Source: Chloroflexales bacterium (GTDB taxonomy: Bacteria > Chloroflexota > Chloroflexia > Chloroflexales > Chloroflexaceae). Taken from it: a stretch of 6,607 bases of DNA. Position numbers and translations under genes: made by a program. Each line of letters starts with the position of its first letter. The stretch's first letter is position 1. The notes beneath the pieces are model-generated. The model was not told where the DNA came from and ran no database searches. It was given only the letters and a program-made list of their open reading frames with translations. Below, one piece after another: positions 1 through 6,311 of this stretch. Location: NCBI GenBank assembly GCA_013336035.1, contig JAAXUL010000455.1:1-6607 (forward strand). The letters are read 5' to 3'.

Positions 1-930
1 CCCGCGGGTGGCCTGAGCTTCGGGGCCACGGCCAACGCCCAGGCGATCATCGACCAGCCCTACCAGTTCGACTTCTACGACGGGGGCGGCCTCGACCAGG
101 CCTTCCTCGGCATGGCCCAGGTCGACCAGTGCGGCAATGTGAATGTGAGCCGCTTCGGGCCCAAGTTCGCCGGGGCCGGCGGCTTCATCAACATCAGCCA
201 GAACGCGCGCAGCCTCTACTTCCTCGGCACGCTCACCGGCGACGCGGTGGTGAGCATTGAGGGCGGGCGCCCGCACATTATGAAAGAGGGCAGCACCAGG
301 AAGTTCATCCAGCGGGTCGAGCAGGTGACCTTCAGCGGCGAGTACGCCGCCCGCCGCGGCCAGTCCGTCCACTATATCACCGAGCGGGCGGTCTTCCGGC
401 TGACCACCCGTGGGATCGAGCTGGTCGAGATCGCCCCGGGCATGAGCCTCGAGCGTGATGTGCTGGCCCTGATGGCCTTCCGGCCCCGCGTCAGCCCCGA
501 TCTGCGCGTGATGGACGAGCGCATCTTCGCCGAGCGGCCCATGGGCCTGGCCCAGCGGGCAGTGATGAGCCTGGAGGAGCGCACGCGCTACGACCCCGAG
601 GCCAACATCACCTATGTGAACTTCGAGGGGCTGAACCTGGCGACCCCCGAGGATGTGGGCGAGCTGTCGGCCTTCCTCGATGGCTTCTTCACGAGCATCG
701 GGCGCAAGGTGAATGTGATCGTCAACTACGACAACTTCAACCTGAGCCCGAACGCCGCCGAGGCCTTCTACTCAATGGTGCGGCGTAACACCGAGCGCTA
801 CTTCCTCTCGTCGACGCGCTACTCGACCAACGCCTTCTTCCGCCGCCTGCTCGGCGCTGGCCTCGACACGGTTGATATGCACCAGGAGATCTACCGCAGC
901 TTCGATGAGGCCCGCGAGGGCCTTGGCTAA
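1..930 (+). CDS. Class I CoA-transferase, propionate/acetate CoA-transferase-like (3' part; 5' end outside window)
   Basis: The frame is open from base 1 to a TAA at 928-930 and gives 309 residues of the C-terminal part. An internal ATG at 112 is not the real start, because the upstream codons already read as family sequence (PAGGLSFGA, then QFDFYDGGGLD, AFLGMAQVD, GNVNVSRFG). These motifs are typical of the propionate/acetate CoA-transferase (Pct, YdiF) group, which moves CoA between short-chain acyl-CoA and a free acid through a glutamyl-CoA intermediate. The catalytic Glu lies just before the GG-PAGG segment and so falls outside the window. The last third has the usual family features: YDPEANITYVNFEG, VNVIVNYDNF and TNAFFRRLLG. 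The physiological substrate cannot be told from this fragment. Its stop overlaps a possible hemF ATG by one base (TAATG), so the two genes are probably co-transcribed although no metabolic link is obvious. The 3-hydroxypropionate cycle CoA-transferases of Chloroflexus are class III enzymes and are not this protein. Confidence 0.88.
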   Translation, partial: PAGGLSFGATANAQAIIDQPYQFDFYDGGGLDQAFLGMAQVDQCGNVNVSRFGPKFAGAGGFINISQNARSLYFLGTLTGDAVVSIEGGRPHIMKEGSTRKFIQRVEQVTFSGEYAARRGQSVHYITERAVFRLTTRGIELVEIAPGMSLERDVLALMAFRPRVSPDLRVMDERIFAERPMGLAQRAVMSLEERTRYDPEANITYVNFEGLNLATPEDVGELSAFLDGFFTSIGRKVNVIVNYDNFNLSPNAAEAFYSMVRRNTERYFLSSTRYSTNAFFRRLLGAGLDTVDMHQEIYRSFDEAREGLG

Positions 931-931
931 T

Positions 932-937
932 GGAAGG
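932..937 (+). promoter_or_regulatory. Ribosome binding site favouring the hemF ATG at 948
   Basis: GGAAGG lies 10 bases before the ATG at 948. The competing in-frame ATG at 930 has GAGGG (916-920) 9 bases upstream, so the Shine-Dalgarno match alone does not settle the start. Length decides it: from ATG 948 the protein begins MTDTREQVHGAMRQIQD, which aligns without gaps to the start of E. coli HemF as I recall it (Q-V and Q-D fall in the same columns). Confidence 0.5.
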
Positions 938-947
938 CACGAAGCCC

Positions 948-1874
948 ATGACCGATACCCGCGAGCAGGTGCACGGGGCGATGCGCCAGATCCAGGATGA
1001 CATCATCGCCGCCTTCGAGGCGGTCGAGCGCGAGGGGGCCGAGGCCTCAGGGCTGCCCCCGCGCAGCTTCGTCGCGTCTTCCTGGCAGCGGCCTGGCGGC
1101 GGCGGGGGCACGGCCCGCGTGCTGACCGAGGGCGCTGTCTTCGAGCGGGCCGGCGTCAACGTCTCGGCCGTCTATGGCGCCGAGGTGCCGCCGAGCCTCT
1201 GGAAGGAGCGCCCGGGCACCAGGGGCCACCCCTACTTCGCCACGGGCGTCTCGATGGTGCTGCACTCGCGCAACCCCTACGTGCCGGCCTTCCACGCCAA
1301 CATGCGCTACTTCGAGGCCGGCGACGACTGGTGGTTCGGCGGCAGCCTGGACATGACGCCGAGCTATGGCTTCGATGAGGACATCCGCCACTTCCACACA
1401 GCCCTCAAGGGCTACTGCGAGCGCCACGACCTCGTCGTCTACCGCGCGGCGAAGGAGTGGTGCGACCGTTACTTCTACCTGCCCCACCGCAAAGAGATGC
1501 GCGGTATTGGCGGGATCTTCTTCGACAACCTGCACCCCGAGGGCGCCGACGGCTACACACGGGCGCTGGCCTTCGTCGGCGAGCTCACGGCGGTTATCCA
1601 GGCGGCCTACCTGCCGGTGGTGCGCCGGCATATGGCGGAGCCCTACGGCGACCGCGAGCGCCAGTGGCAGCTCTACCGGCGCGGGCGCTACGTCGAGTTC
1701 AATCTGATCTATGATCGAGGCACGATCTTCGGCTTGCAAACTGATGGTAATATCGAGGCGATCCTGATGTCGCTGCCGCCCCTTGTCCGCTGGGAGTTTC
1801 AGTATGCCCCAGAGCCAGGCGGCCCCGAGGACGACCTGGCGCGCTTCCTCATCCCACAGGATTGGGCCGGGTAA
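948..1874 (+). CDS. hemF: Oxygen-dependent coproporphyrinogen III oxidase HemF
   Basis: HemF oxidatively decarboxylates two propionates of coproporphyrinogen III to vinyl groups with O2, giving protoporphyrinogen IX in the shared heme/bacteriochlorophyll trunk; it is a soluble homodimer. The 308 residues match the family length of about 300. Visible family blocks in order are SSWQRPGGGGGTARVL, AVFERAGVNVS, HSRNPYVPAFHANMRYFEA, DDWWFGGSLDMTPSYGFDED, WCDRYFYLPHRKEMRGIGG, LYRRGRYVEFNLIYDRGT and ILMSLPPLVRWEF, ending near PQDWAG. The YDRGT Asp (residue 256) matches the conserved active-site Asp-Arg pair. The loop that in most family members reads G(G/S)R(T/I)ES is here DGNIEA (residues 266-271), so the usual Arg is Asn. 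An alternative start at 930 would add six residues (MEGTKP) and overlap the upstream stop. A promoter lies between hemF and bchN, so hemF probably belongs to the CoA-transferase transcript, although read-through into bchN is possible. Confidence 0.96.
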   Translation: MTDTREQVHGAMRQIQDDIIAAFEAVEREGAEASGLPPRSFVASSWQRPGGGGGTARVLTEGAVFERAGVNVSAVYGAEVPPSLWKERPGTRGHPYFATGVSMVLHSRNPYVPAFHANMRYFEAGDDWWFGGSLDMTPSYGFDEDIRHFHTALKGYCERHDLVVYRAAKEWCDRYFYLPHRKEMRGIGGIFFDNLHPEGADGYTRALAFVGELTAVIQAAYLPVVRRHMAEPYGDRERQWQLYRRGRYVEFNLIYDRGTIFGLQTDGNIEAILMSLPPLVRWEFQYAPEPGGPEDDLARFLIPQDWAG

Positions 1875-1913
1875 GCGCACACCTTATGCACGCTACTTGT
1901 TTATATATCATAT

Positions 1914-1926
1914 ACTTTCATAAAGT
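1914..1926. promoter_or_regulatory. Inverted repeat between -35 and -10 (possible operator)
   Basis: ACTTT-CAT-AAAGT is a perfect 5-bp inverted repeat with a 3-base centre. It lies in the promoter spacer, and its right arm touches the TG of the extended -10. A dimeric regulator bound there would block RNA polymerase. The repeat is short and the local sequence AT-rich, so chance is a real alternative. It does not match the TGT-N12-ACA box of PpsR/CrtJ. Confidence 0.3.
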
Positions 1927-1934
1927 GTTATAAT
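1926..1934 (+). promoter_or_regulatory. Extended -10 promoter element for the bchN operon
   Basis: TGTTATAAT contains a perfect TATAAT (1929-1934) preceded by TG plus one base, which is the extended -10 pattern of housekeeping-sigma promoters. The correct -35 distance (about 1906-1911, TATCAT) holds no TTGACA-like hexamer, which fits a promoter that relies on the extended -10 or on an activator. Transcription would begin near 1940-1942, leaving a leader of about 65 bases before bchN. The call rests on motif and position only. Confidence 0.6.
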
Positions 1935-1993
1935 GGGACGTACAGCGTAGTACCGACTTCGCACTACCGTCCACCAGGGCGCCGCGCTGCGCC

Positions 1994-1999
1994 AAGGAG
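1994..1999 (+). promoter_or_regulatory. Strong ribosome binding site of bchN
   Basis: AAGGAG is spaced 7 bases from the ATG at 2007. It is one of the best Shine-Dalgarno matches in the window and fixes the bchN start. Confidence 0.75.
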
Positions 2000-2006
2000 C
2001 CTCGAT

Positions 2007-3290
2007 ATGCCGCCGAAGGTCCAGTTCACCCGCGAAGACGGCCTGTACCACTCGTTCTGCGGCCTGGTGAGTGTAGGCTGGCTGTACCAGAAGATCAAGG
2101 ATAGTTTCTTCCTGATCCTCGGCACCCACACCTGCGCCCACCTGCTTCAGAACACGCTCGGTGTCATGATCTTCGCCCGCCCCCGCTTCGCCGTCTCGCT
2201 GCTCGAAGAAGCCGACCTCTCCTCCTCGCAGCCCCAGATCGCCGACCAGATCGCCGAGATCAAGCGCGAGCACAAGCCCTCGGTGATCTTCCTGCTCTCG
2301 TCGTGCACCCCCGAGGTGATGAAGGTCGAGTTCGAGGGCCTGGCCCACTCGGTCAGCACCCCCGAGGTGCCGGTGCTGTTCGTGCCCGCCTCGGGCCTCG
2401 ACTTCACCTTCTCGCAGAGCGAGGACTCGGTGCTGCAGGCGCTGCTGCCCTTCTGCCCGGTGGCCCCGCCCGAGGACAAGCGCATCGTCTTCCTGGGCTC
2501 GGTGAACGACGCCATCGCCGACGACTTCGCGCTCGAGGCGGCCCGTCTGGGCCTGCCGGTGGCCGGCTTCCTGCCCGCCAACCACTTCCACGAGCTGCCG
2601 CCGATCGGCCCCGGCACCGTGATCGCTCCGCTCCAGCCCTTCCTGCCCAAGGCGGCCAACCTGCTCGCCAACGAGCGCGGCGCCACCGTGCTCTCCTCGC
2701 TCTTCCCCTTCGGCCCCGACGGGTGCCGCAATTTCTGGGAGGAGCTGGCGGCCCACTTTGGGGTGAAGGTCGACCTGGCCGAGCGCGAGGCGGCGGCCTG
2801 GGAGCGCATCAAGGAGCACACCGAGCTGCTGCGGGGCAAGAAGGTCTTCTTCGCCGCCGACACCTTGCTCGAGCTGCCGCTCGCGCGCTTCCTGCGCGCC
2901 GCCGGCGCCGAGGTGATCGAGTGCTCGACCCCCTATATCAACCGGCGCTTCCACGCCCGCGAGCTCGAGCGGCTTGACGGTGTGCGCCTGGTCGAGCAGG
3001 CTAACTTCGAGCGCCAGCTGCGCAGCATCGCCGAGGAGCAGCCCGACCTGGTGATCTCGAATATCATCACCGCCAACCCGCTGATCGGGCGCGGCGTGGT
3101 GGCCAAGTGGGGCACCGAGTTCATCTTCTCGCCCATCCACGGCTGGGCCGGCGTCAACACTCTGGTCGGCCTCTTCACCAAGTCGATGCGCCGCCACGCC
3201 AGGCTCGACCCGCTGGGCCTCGACCCAGTCTGGACCGCCGGCGTTATGCCGAGCGCGCCCGGCGACGTGATTCCGCTGACGCAGGGGTGA
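2007..3290 (+). CDS. bchN: Light-independent protochlorophyllide reductase subunit N (BchN)
   Basis: BchN forms the catalytic (BchN-BchB)2 core of dark-operative protochlorophyllide reductase (DPOR), which reduces the C17-C18 double bond of ring D with electrons from BchL. The protein is 427 residues, close to the usual BchN length, and is homologous to NifD. The three Cys that in characterised DPOR hold the N-side of the [4Fe-4S] NB-cluster are visible at Cys18 (HSFCGL), Cys43 (THTCAH) and Cys100 (SSCTPEVMK). Other family blocks are GVMIFARPRFAVSLLEEADL near 52-71, the ANPLIGRGVVAKW segment and the FSPIHGWAGV block towards the C-terminus. It is the first gene after the promoter at about 1930, has a strong ribosome binding site, and precedes bchB by 43 bases that contain a hairpin. 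Like its homologues it has no signal peptide or membrane segment and should act in the cytoplasm. BchY of chlorophyllide reductase is the main alternative, but the spacing of the Cys blocks and the bchB/bchL neighbours favour BchN. Confidence 0.96.
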   Translation: MPPKVQFTREDGLYHSFCGLVSVGWLYQKIKDSFFLILGTHTCAHLLQNTLGVMIFARPRFAVSLLEEADLSSSQPQIADQIAEIKREHKPSVIFLLSSCTPEVMKVEFEGLAHSVSTPEVPVLFVPASGLDFTFSQSEDSVLQALLPFCPVAPPEDKRIVFLGSVNDAIADDFALEAARLGLPVAGFLPANHFHELPPIGPGTVIAPLQPFLPKAANLLANERGATVLSSLFPFGPDGCRNFWEELAAHFGVKVDLAEREAAAWERIKEHTELLRGKKVFFAADTLLELPLARFLRAAGAEVIECSTPYINRRFHARELERLDGVRLVEQANFERQLRSIAEEQPDLVISNIITANPLIGRGVVAKWGTEFIFSPIHGWAGVNTLVGLFTKSMRRHARLDPLGLDPVWTAGVMPSAPGDVIPLTQG

Positions 3291-3294
3291 GCAC

Positions 3295-3315
3295 GGGCGA
3301 AGCGCCGCTTCGCCC
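3295..3315 (+). other. Perfect 9-bp hairpin in the bchN-bchB gap
   Basis: GGGCGAAGC (3295-3303) and GCTTCGCCC (3307-3315) are exact reverse complements around a GCC loop. The stem starts four bases after the bchN stop and ends 18 bases before the bchB ATG. No T-run follows, so this is not a standard intrinsic terminator. An mRNA-stabilising or processing stem, or a partial attenuator that sets the BchN:BchB ratio, is more likely. Confidence 0.65.
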
Positions 3316-3333
3316 CCACTAGGGAATGTAACT

Positions 3334-4992
3334 ATGCGCCTTGCCTACTGGATGTATGAGGGCACCGCCCATCACGGCGTCGGCCGCGTGACGAACTCGA
3401 TGCGCGGCGTCCACGCCGTCTTCCACGCCCCCCAGGGCGACGACTACGTCAATACGATCTTCACCATGCTCGAGCGCACCCCGAGCTTCCCGGCGATGAC
3501 CACCAGCGTGGTCAGCGGCACCGATCTCGCTCGCGGCAGCATCCGCCTGCCCGAGACGCTGCGCCAGGTCGAGGCCTCACGCCACCCCGAGCTGATCGTC
3601 GTTGTCGCCTCATGCTCGACCACCCTGCTGCAGGAGAACCTCGAGATCACCGCCCAGCAGGCGGGCCTCGGCTGCGATGTGATCGTCTACGACGCTAACC
3701 CCTATCGCATGCAGGAGACGGCCGCCGCCGATGGGCTCTTCTCCGAGCTGGTGAAGGCCTACGCCGCGCCCCAGCCCCTGACCGCGCAGCCCAGCGTCAA
3801 TATCCTCGGCCCGTCGTCGCTGGGCTTCCACGCCCGCCACGACCTGATCAGCCTGCGCCGCATCCTCAAGGCCCTCGGCGTGCAGGTCAATGTTGTGGCC
3901 CCTTGGGGCGCCTCGGTCGGCGACCTGCGCCGCCTCCCGTCGGCCTGGCTCACCATCGCGCCCTACCGCGAGCTGGGCCGTACCGCCGCCGACTACCTGG
4001 AGGCCCAGTTCGGCACGCCGGCCCTGCGCGAGGCCCCCATCGGCGTCCAGCCCACCCTGCGCTGGCTCAACGCCCTGGTCGACGGCCTGAACGAGGTCGG
4101 CGCCCGCCTGCCGGCCCCCGCCGCCCCGGTCATACTCCCGCCGCTCACCGCCTTCTCGCTCGATGGCCTCTCGGCCCCCTCGAACGTGCCCTGGTTCGCC
4201 CGCACCGCTGATATGGAGAGCTTCTCGGGCAAGAAGGCCTTCGTGTTCGGCGACGCGACCCACACGGTGGGCATGGCCAAGTTCCTGGTCGATGAGCTGG
4301 GCATGCCCCTGCTCGGCGCCGGCACCTACCTGCTGAAAGAGGCCGCCTGGGTGCGCGAGCAGCTTGCGGGCTACGTCAGCGACGAGGACTTCCTCGCCAC
4401 CGACGAGTTCCAGGTGGTCGCGGAGCGCATCGGCGAGCTGCGCCCCGACCTTGTCTGCGGCACGCAGATGGAGCGCCATACGGGCCGCAAGCACGACCTG
4501 AATGTGATGGTGATCTCGCCGCCGACCCATATCGAGAACCACCTGCTCGCCTATCGCCCCTTCCTCGCCTTCGATGGCGCGGATGTGATCGCCGACGAGG
4601 TCTACACCACCTGCACCCTGGGCATGGAGAAGCACCTGATCGATATGTTCGGCGACGCCGGCCTCGACGAGGCCGCTAGCCCGGATCTGGCCCCTGACGA
4701 TGGCCTGGCCGTCGCGGCGCTGGCCACGGCCGATGAGCTGGCCGCGCCAGGGGCGGCGGCTGATGCGGATGCGTCGGTTGCCGTAGCGGCGCCCGTGGCG
4801 ACAGCCGTCAGCAGCCCGCCGGCCGCGGGCGCCCCGGCGTGGACCGCCGACGCCGAGGTGATGCTCAAGAAGATCCCCTTCTTTGTGCGGGGCCTGGTGC
4901 GCACCAATGTGGAGAAGTACGCCCGCGAGCGAGGGATCGCCAAAATCACCGGCGACGTGCTCCTCGCCGCGAAAGAGCATCTGGGGGCCTGA
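3334..4992 (+). CDS. bchB: Light-independent protochlorophyllide reductase subunit B (BchB)
   Basis: BchB pairs with BchN in the DPOR core, binds protochlorophyllide and supplies the fourth ligand of the shared [4Fe-4S] cluster. That unusual ligand, Asp36, is present at exactly residue 36 (HAPQGDDY). Further family blocks are LLQENLE, the SLGFHARHD segment, VFGDATHTVGMAKFLVDELG and GTQMERHTG. Asp293 (RTADMES) lines up by eye with the catalytic Asp274 reported for Rhodobacter BchB. Residues 503-552, from WTADAEVMLKKIPFFVRG to the end, form the C-terminal PCP_red domain. Between the core and this domain lies an Ala/Pro/Asp-rich linker at about 443-502, which makes the protein (552 residues) somewhat longer than usual (about 510-535). 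The YEGTAHHG and RVTNSM start is of the green-bacterial type. An AGGGA at 3321-3325 is a moderate ribosome binding site. The stop is 2 bases before bciB, suggesting translational coupling. Confidence 0.96.
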   Translation: MRLAYWMYEGTAHHGVGRVTNSMRGVHAVFHAPQGDDYVNTIFTMLERTPSFPAMTTSVVSGTDLARGSIRLPETLRQVEASRHPELIVVVASCSTTLLQENLEITAQQAGLGCDVIVYDANPYRMQETAAADGLFSELVKAYAAPQPLTAQPSVNILGPSSLGFHARHDLISLRRILKALGVQVNVVAPWGASVGDLRRLPSAWLTIAPYRELGRTAADYLEAQFGTPALREAPIGVQPTLRWLNALVDGLNEVGARLPAPAAPVILPPLTAFSLDGLSAPSNVPWFARTADMESFSGKKAFVFGDATHTVGMAKFLVDELGMPLLGAGTYLLKEAAWVREQLAGYVSDEDFLATDEFQVVAERIGELRPDLVCGTQMERHTGRKHDLNVMVISPPTHIENHLLAYRPFLAFDGADVIADEVYTTCTLGMEKHLIDMFGDAGLDEAASPDLAPDDGLAVAALATADELAAPGAAADADASVAVAAPVATAVSSPPAAGAPAWTADAEVMLKKIPFFVRGLVRTNVEKYARERGIAKITGDVLLAAKEHLGA

Positions 4993-4994
4993 TA

Positions 4995-6278
4995 ATGGCG
5001 AACCCGTCACTCAGCAGCGAGCGCGCGGTCGCCGCACCGAAGGCGCGCTCGCTGGCCGAGATCACGCTGCTCACCCAGGCCGAGCGCTTCAAGGGCCGCC
5101 CGAAGCTGTGCAGCGACTGCGGCATCTGCGGCGGCGAGCTGCGCCCCCTGATGGCCGCCTCGTGCGTCTTTGTGCAGAACCGGCACGAGCAGATCGAGCT
5201 GAGGCTCCACGGGCGCAACCGTAACGACGGCGACGAGCTGCTCTTTGGCATCACCCGGGCCATCCACATCGCGCGCCTGCGCAAGATCAACTACGAGGCC
5301 CAGTGGAGCGGCATCGTCACGCGCCTGGGCGCCCTGCTGCTCGAGCGCGGCCTGGTCGACGGGGTCGTCGCCACGAAGGCGGCCCCGGGCACGCGCTGGG
5401 CGCCCCTGCCCTTCCTGGCCCGCACGCCCGAGGAGGTGCTGGCCAGCGCCGGCAATACGCCCTGCCTCTCGCCCACCCTCGAGATCCTCGACGAGGTGCG
5501 GGCCAGCGGCCTCAAGCGCATCGCCTTCATCGGCATGGGCTGCCAGGTCCACGCCCTGCGCGCCCTCGAGGAGGAGCTGGGCCTCGAGAAGCTGTATGTG
5601 ATCGGGCTGCCCTGCACCGATAATACCAGCTACCCCGACCTGATGCGCTTCCTGGGCGTGGCCTCGAAGTCGCCCGCGACGGTGGTCCACCACGAGTTCA
5701 TGCAGGACTTCCGGGTCTGGATGCGCCACGAGGACGGCCACCTCGAGAAGATGAACTACGTCGACCTGGACGTGAGCGCCCTCGGCGGCGAGCGGGGGAT
5801 CTTCCCGGCGGCCTGCCTGAGCTGCTTCGACTACCAGAATGGCCTCTCGGACATCACGATCGGCTACCTGGGCGCGCCCCTGCCCCCCGAGCAGCGCTGG
5901 CAGTGGATGCTGGTGCGCACCGAGCGCGGCCAGGAGCTGTTCGAGCTGATCAAGCCCTTGCTCGAGCTTGGCGAGCGCAGCGAGGCGGGCAACCGGCGGG
6001 TGGGCGTGCGGACGTACGTGGGCATGCTGCGGCGGCCGCGCAAGCGCCCCAGCGCGCCGGTGCGCAAGTTCGTCGCCTGGATGCAGCGCAATAAGGGCCC
6101 CAAGGGCTTCGAGTTCGCCCGCAGCGTGATCGAGATGAAGCTGATGCGCAATCTGGTCTTTGTGCGCGACCAGTTCGCCAAGCAGGAGCAGCGCATCGTC
6201 CCGCGCTATGTCTACCGCGCGCTCGCCTACACGGCCGACGTGTACCAGGAAGAGTTTGGACGCCCGCTGGAGCCCTAG
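4995..6278 (+). CDS. bciB: Ferredoxin-dependent 8-vinyl reductase BciB (FrhB family)
   Basis: BciB reduces the C8 vinyl group of divinyl (proto)chlorophyllide to ethyl, using FAD, two [4Fe-4S] clusters and reduced ferredoxin. The 427 residues match the family. The N-terminus has a ferredoxin-like Cys39-x2-Cys42-x2-Cys45-x11-Cys57 motif (LCSDCGICGG ... ASC). After it come the FrhB-type domains with GRNRNDGDELLFGI, ARTPEEVLAS, Cys183 (GMGCQVHALRALE), Cys207 (GLPCTDN), HHEFMQDFRVWMRHEDG and Cys274-x2-Cys277 (CLSCFDYQNGLSD) before IGYLGAP. Cys183, Cys207, Cys274 and Cys277 are good candidates for the second cluster. These blocks resemble cyanobacterial Slr1923-type BciB and plant HCAR (7-hydroxymethyl chlorophyll a reductase); the bch operon and bacterial setting favour BciB. 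The ATG at 4995 was chosen because the frame upstream overlaps bchB and reads as low-complexity Arg-rich sequence. The 2-base gap to bchB and weak Shine-Dalgarno suggest coupled translation. Confidence 0.9.
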   Translation: MANPSLSSERAVAAPKARSLAEITLLTQAERFKGRPKLCSDCGICGGELRPLMAASCVFVQNRHEQIELRLHGRNRNDGDELLFGITRAIHIARLRKINYEAQWSGIVTRLGALLLERGLVDGVVATKAAPGTRWAPLPFLARTPEEVLASAGNTPCLSPTLEILDEVRASGLKRIAFIGMGCQVHALRALEEELGLEKLYVIGLPCTDNTSYPDLMRFLGVASKSPATVVHHEFMQDFRVWMRHEDGHLEKMNYVDLDVSALGGERGIFPAACLSCFDYQNGLSDITIGYLGAPLPPEQRWQWMLVRTERGQELFELIKPLLELGERSEAGNRRVGVRTYVGMLRRPRKRPSAPVRKFVAWMQRNKGPKGFEFARSVIEMKLMRNLVFVRDQFAKQEQRIVPRYVYRALAYTADVYQEEFGRPLEP

Positions 6279-6301
6279 TTAGTGTAGCTAGTTACGGAGA
6301 C

Positions 6302-6306
6302 GGAGG
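6302..6306 (+). promoter_or_regulatory. Ribosome binding site of bchL
   Basis: GGAGG lies 5 bases before the ATG at 6312. A second GGAG at 6296-6299 precedes it. The strong site means bchL translation need not depend on bciB, in contrast to bciB itself. Confidence 0.7.
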
Positions 6307-6311
6307 TCCGC

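Larger units (their letters stand above)
1875..2006 (+). promoter_or_regulatory. Intergenic control region upstream of bchN
   Basis: This is the longest non-coding stretch in the window. Its left half, about 1895-1936, is AT-rich and stands out sharply from the GC-rich genes. It contains an extended -10 promoter, a 5-bp inverted repeat and, at its right end, the bchN ribosome binding site. I see no U-tract terminator for hemF and no convincing ORF. GTAGT at 1947-1951 and ACTAC at 1963-1967 could form a weak 5-bp stem in the leader. Confidence 0.7.

Noticed and set aside
1..930. Class III CoA-transferase of the 3-hydroxypropionate cycle
   Set aside because: The GGLSFGA, YDGGGLD and NVNVSRFG motifs belong to class I CoA-transferases, which are unrelated to the CaiB-type enzymes of that cycle.
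1898..1944. Possible PpsR/CrtJ box (TGT-N12-ACA) in the bchN promoter
   Set aside because: TGT at 1898-1900 is followed 12 bases later by TAC, not ACA. TGT at 1926-1928 reaches ACA (1942-1944) only with a 13-base spacer. Neither fits the box.
1908..3197. Long open frame on the - strand opposite bchN
   Set aside because: It is the antisense shadow of a GC-rich gene. Its translation is rich in His, Gly, Glu and Val with no recognisable domain, and bchN is unmistakable on the + strand.
3295..3333. Intrinsic terminator after bchN
   Set aside because: The stem is strong, but the bases after it (CCACTAGGGAATG) contain no T-run, and bchB follows at once as part of the same enzyme.
4839..4994. Longer N-terminus for bciB starting at 4839 inside bchB
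   Set aside because: The extra 52 residues overlap the conserved PCP_red end of bchB in another frame and are Arg-rich shadow sequence. The ATG at 4995 gives the normal family length.
3610..5010. Long open frame on the - strand opposite bchB
   Set aside because: It is a codon-bias shadow of bchB with low-complexity Gly/Arg/His-rich translation and no family motifs.
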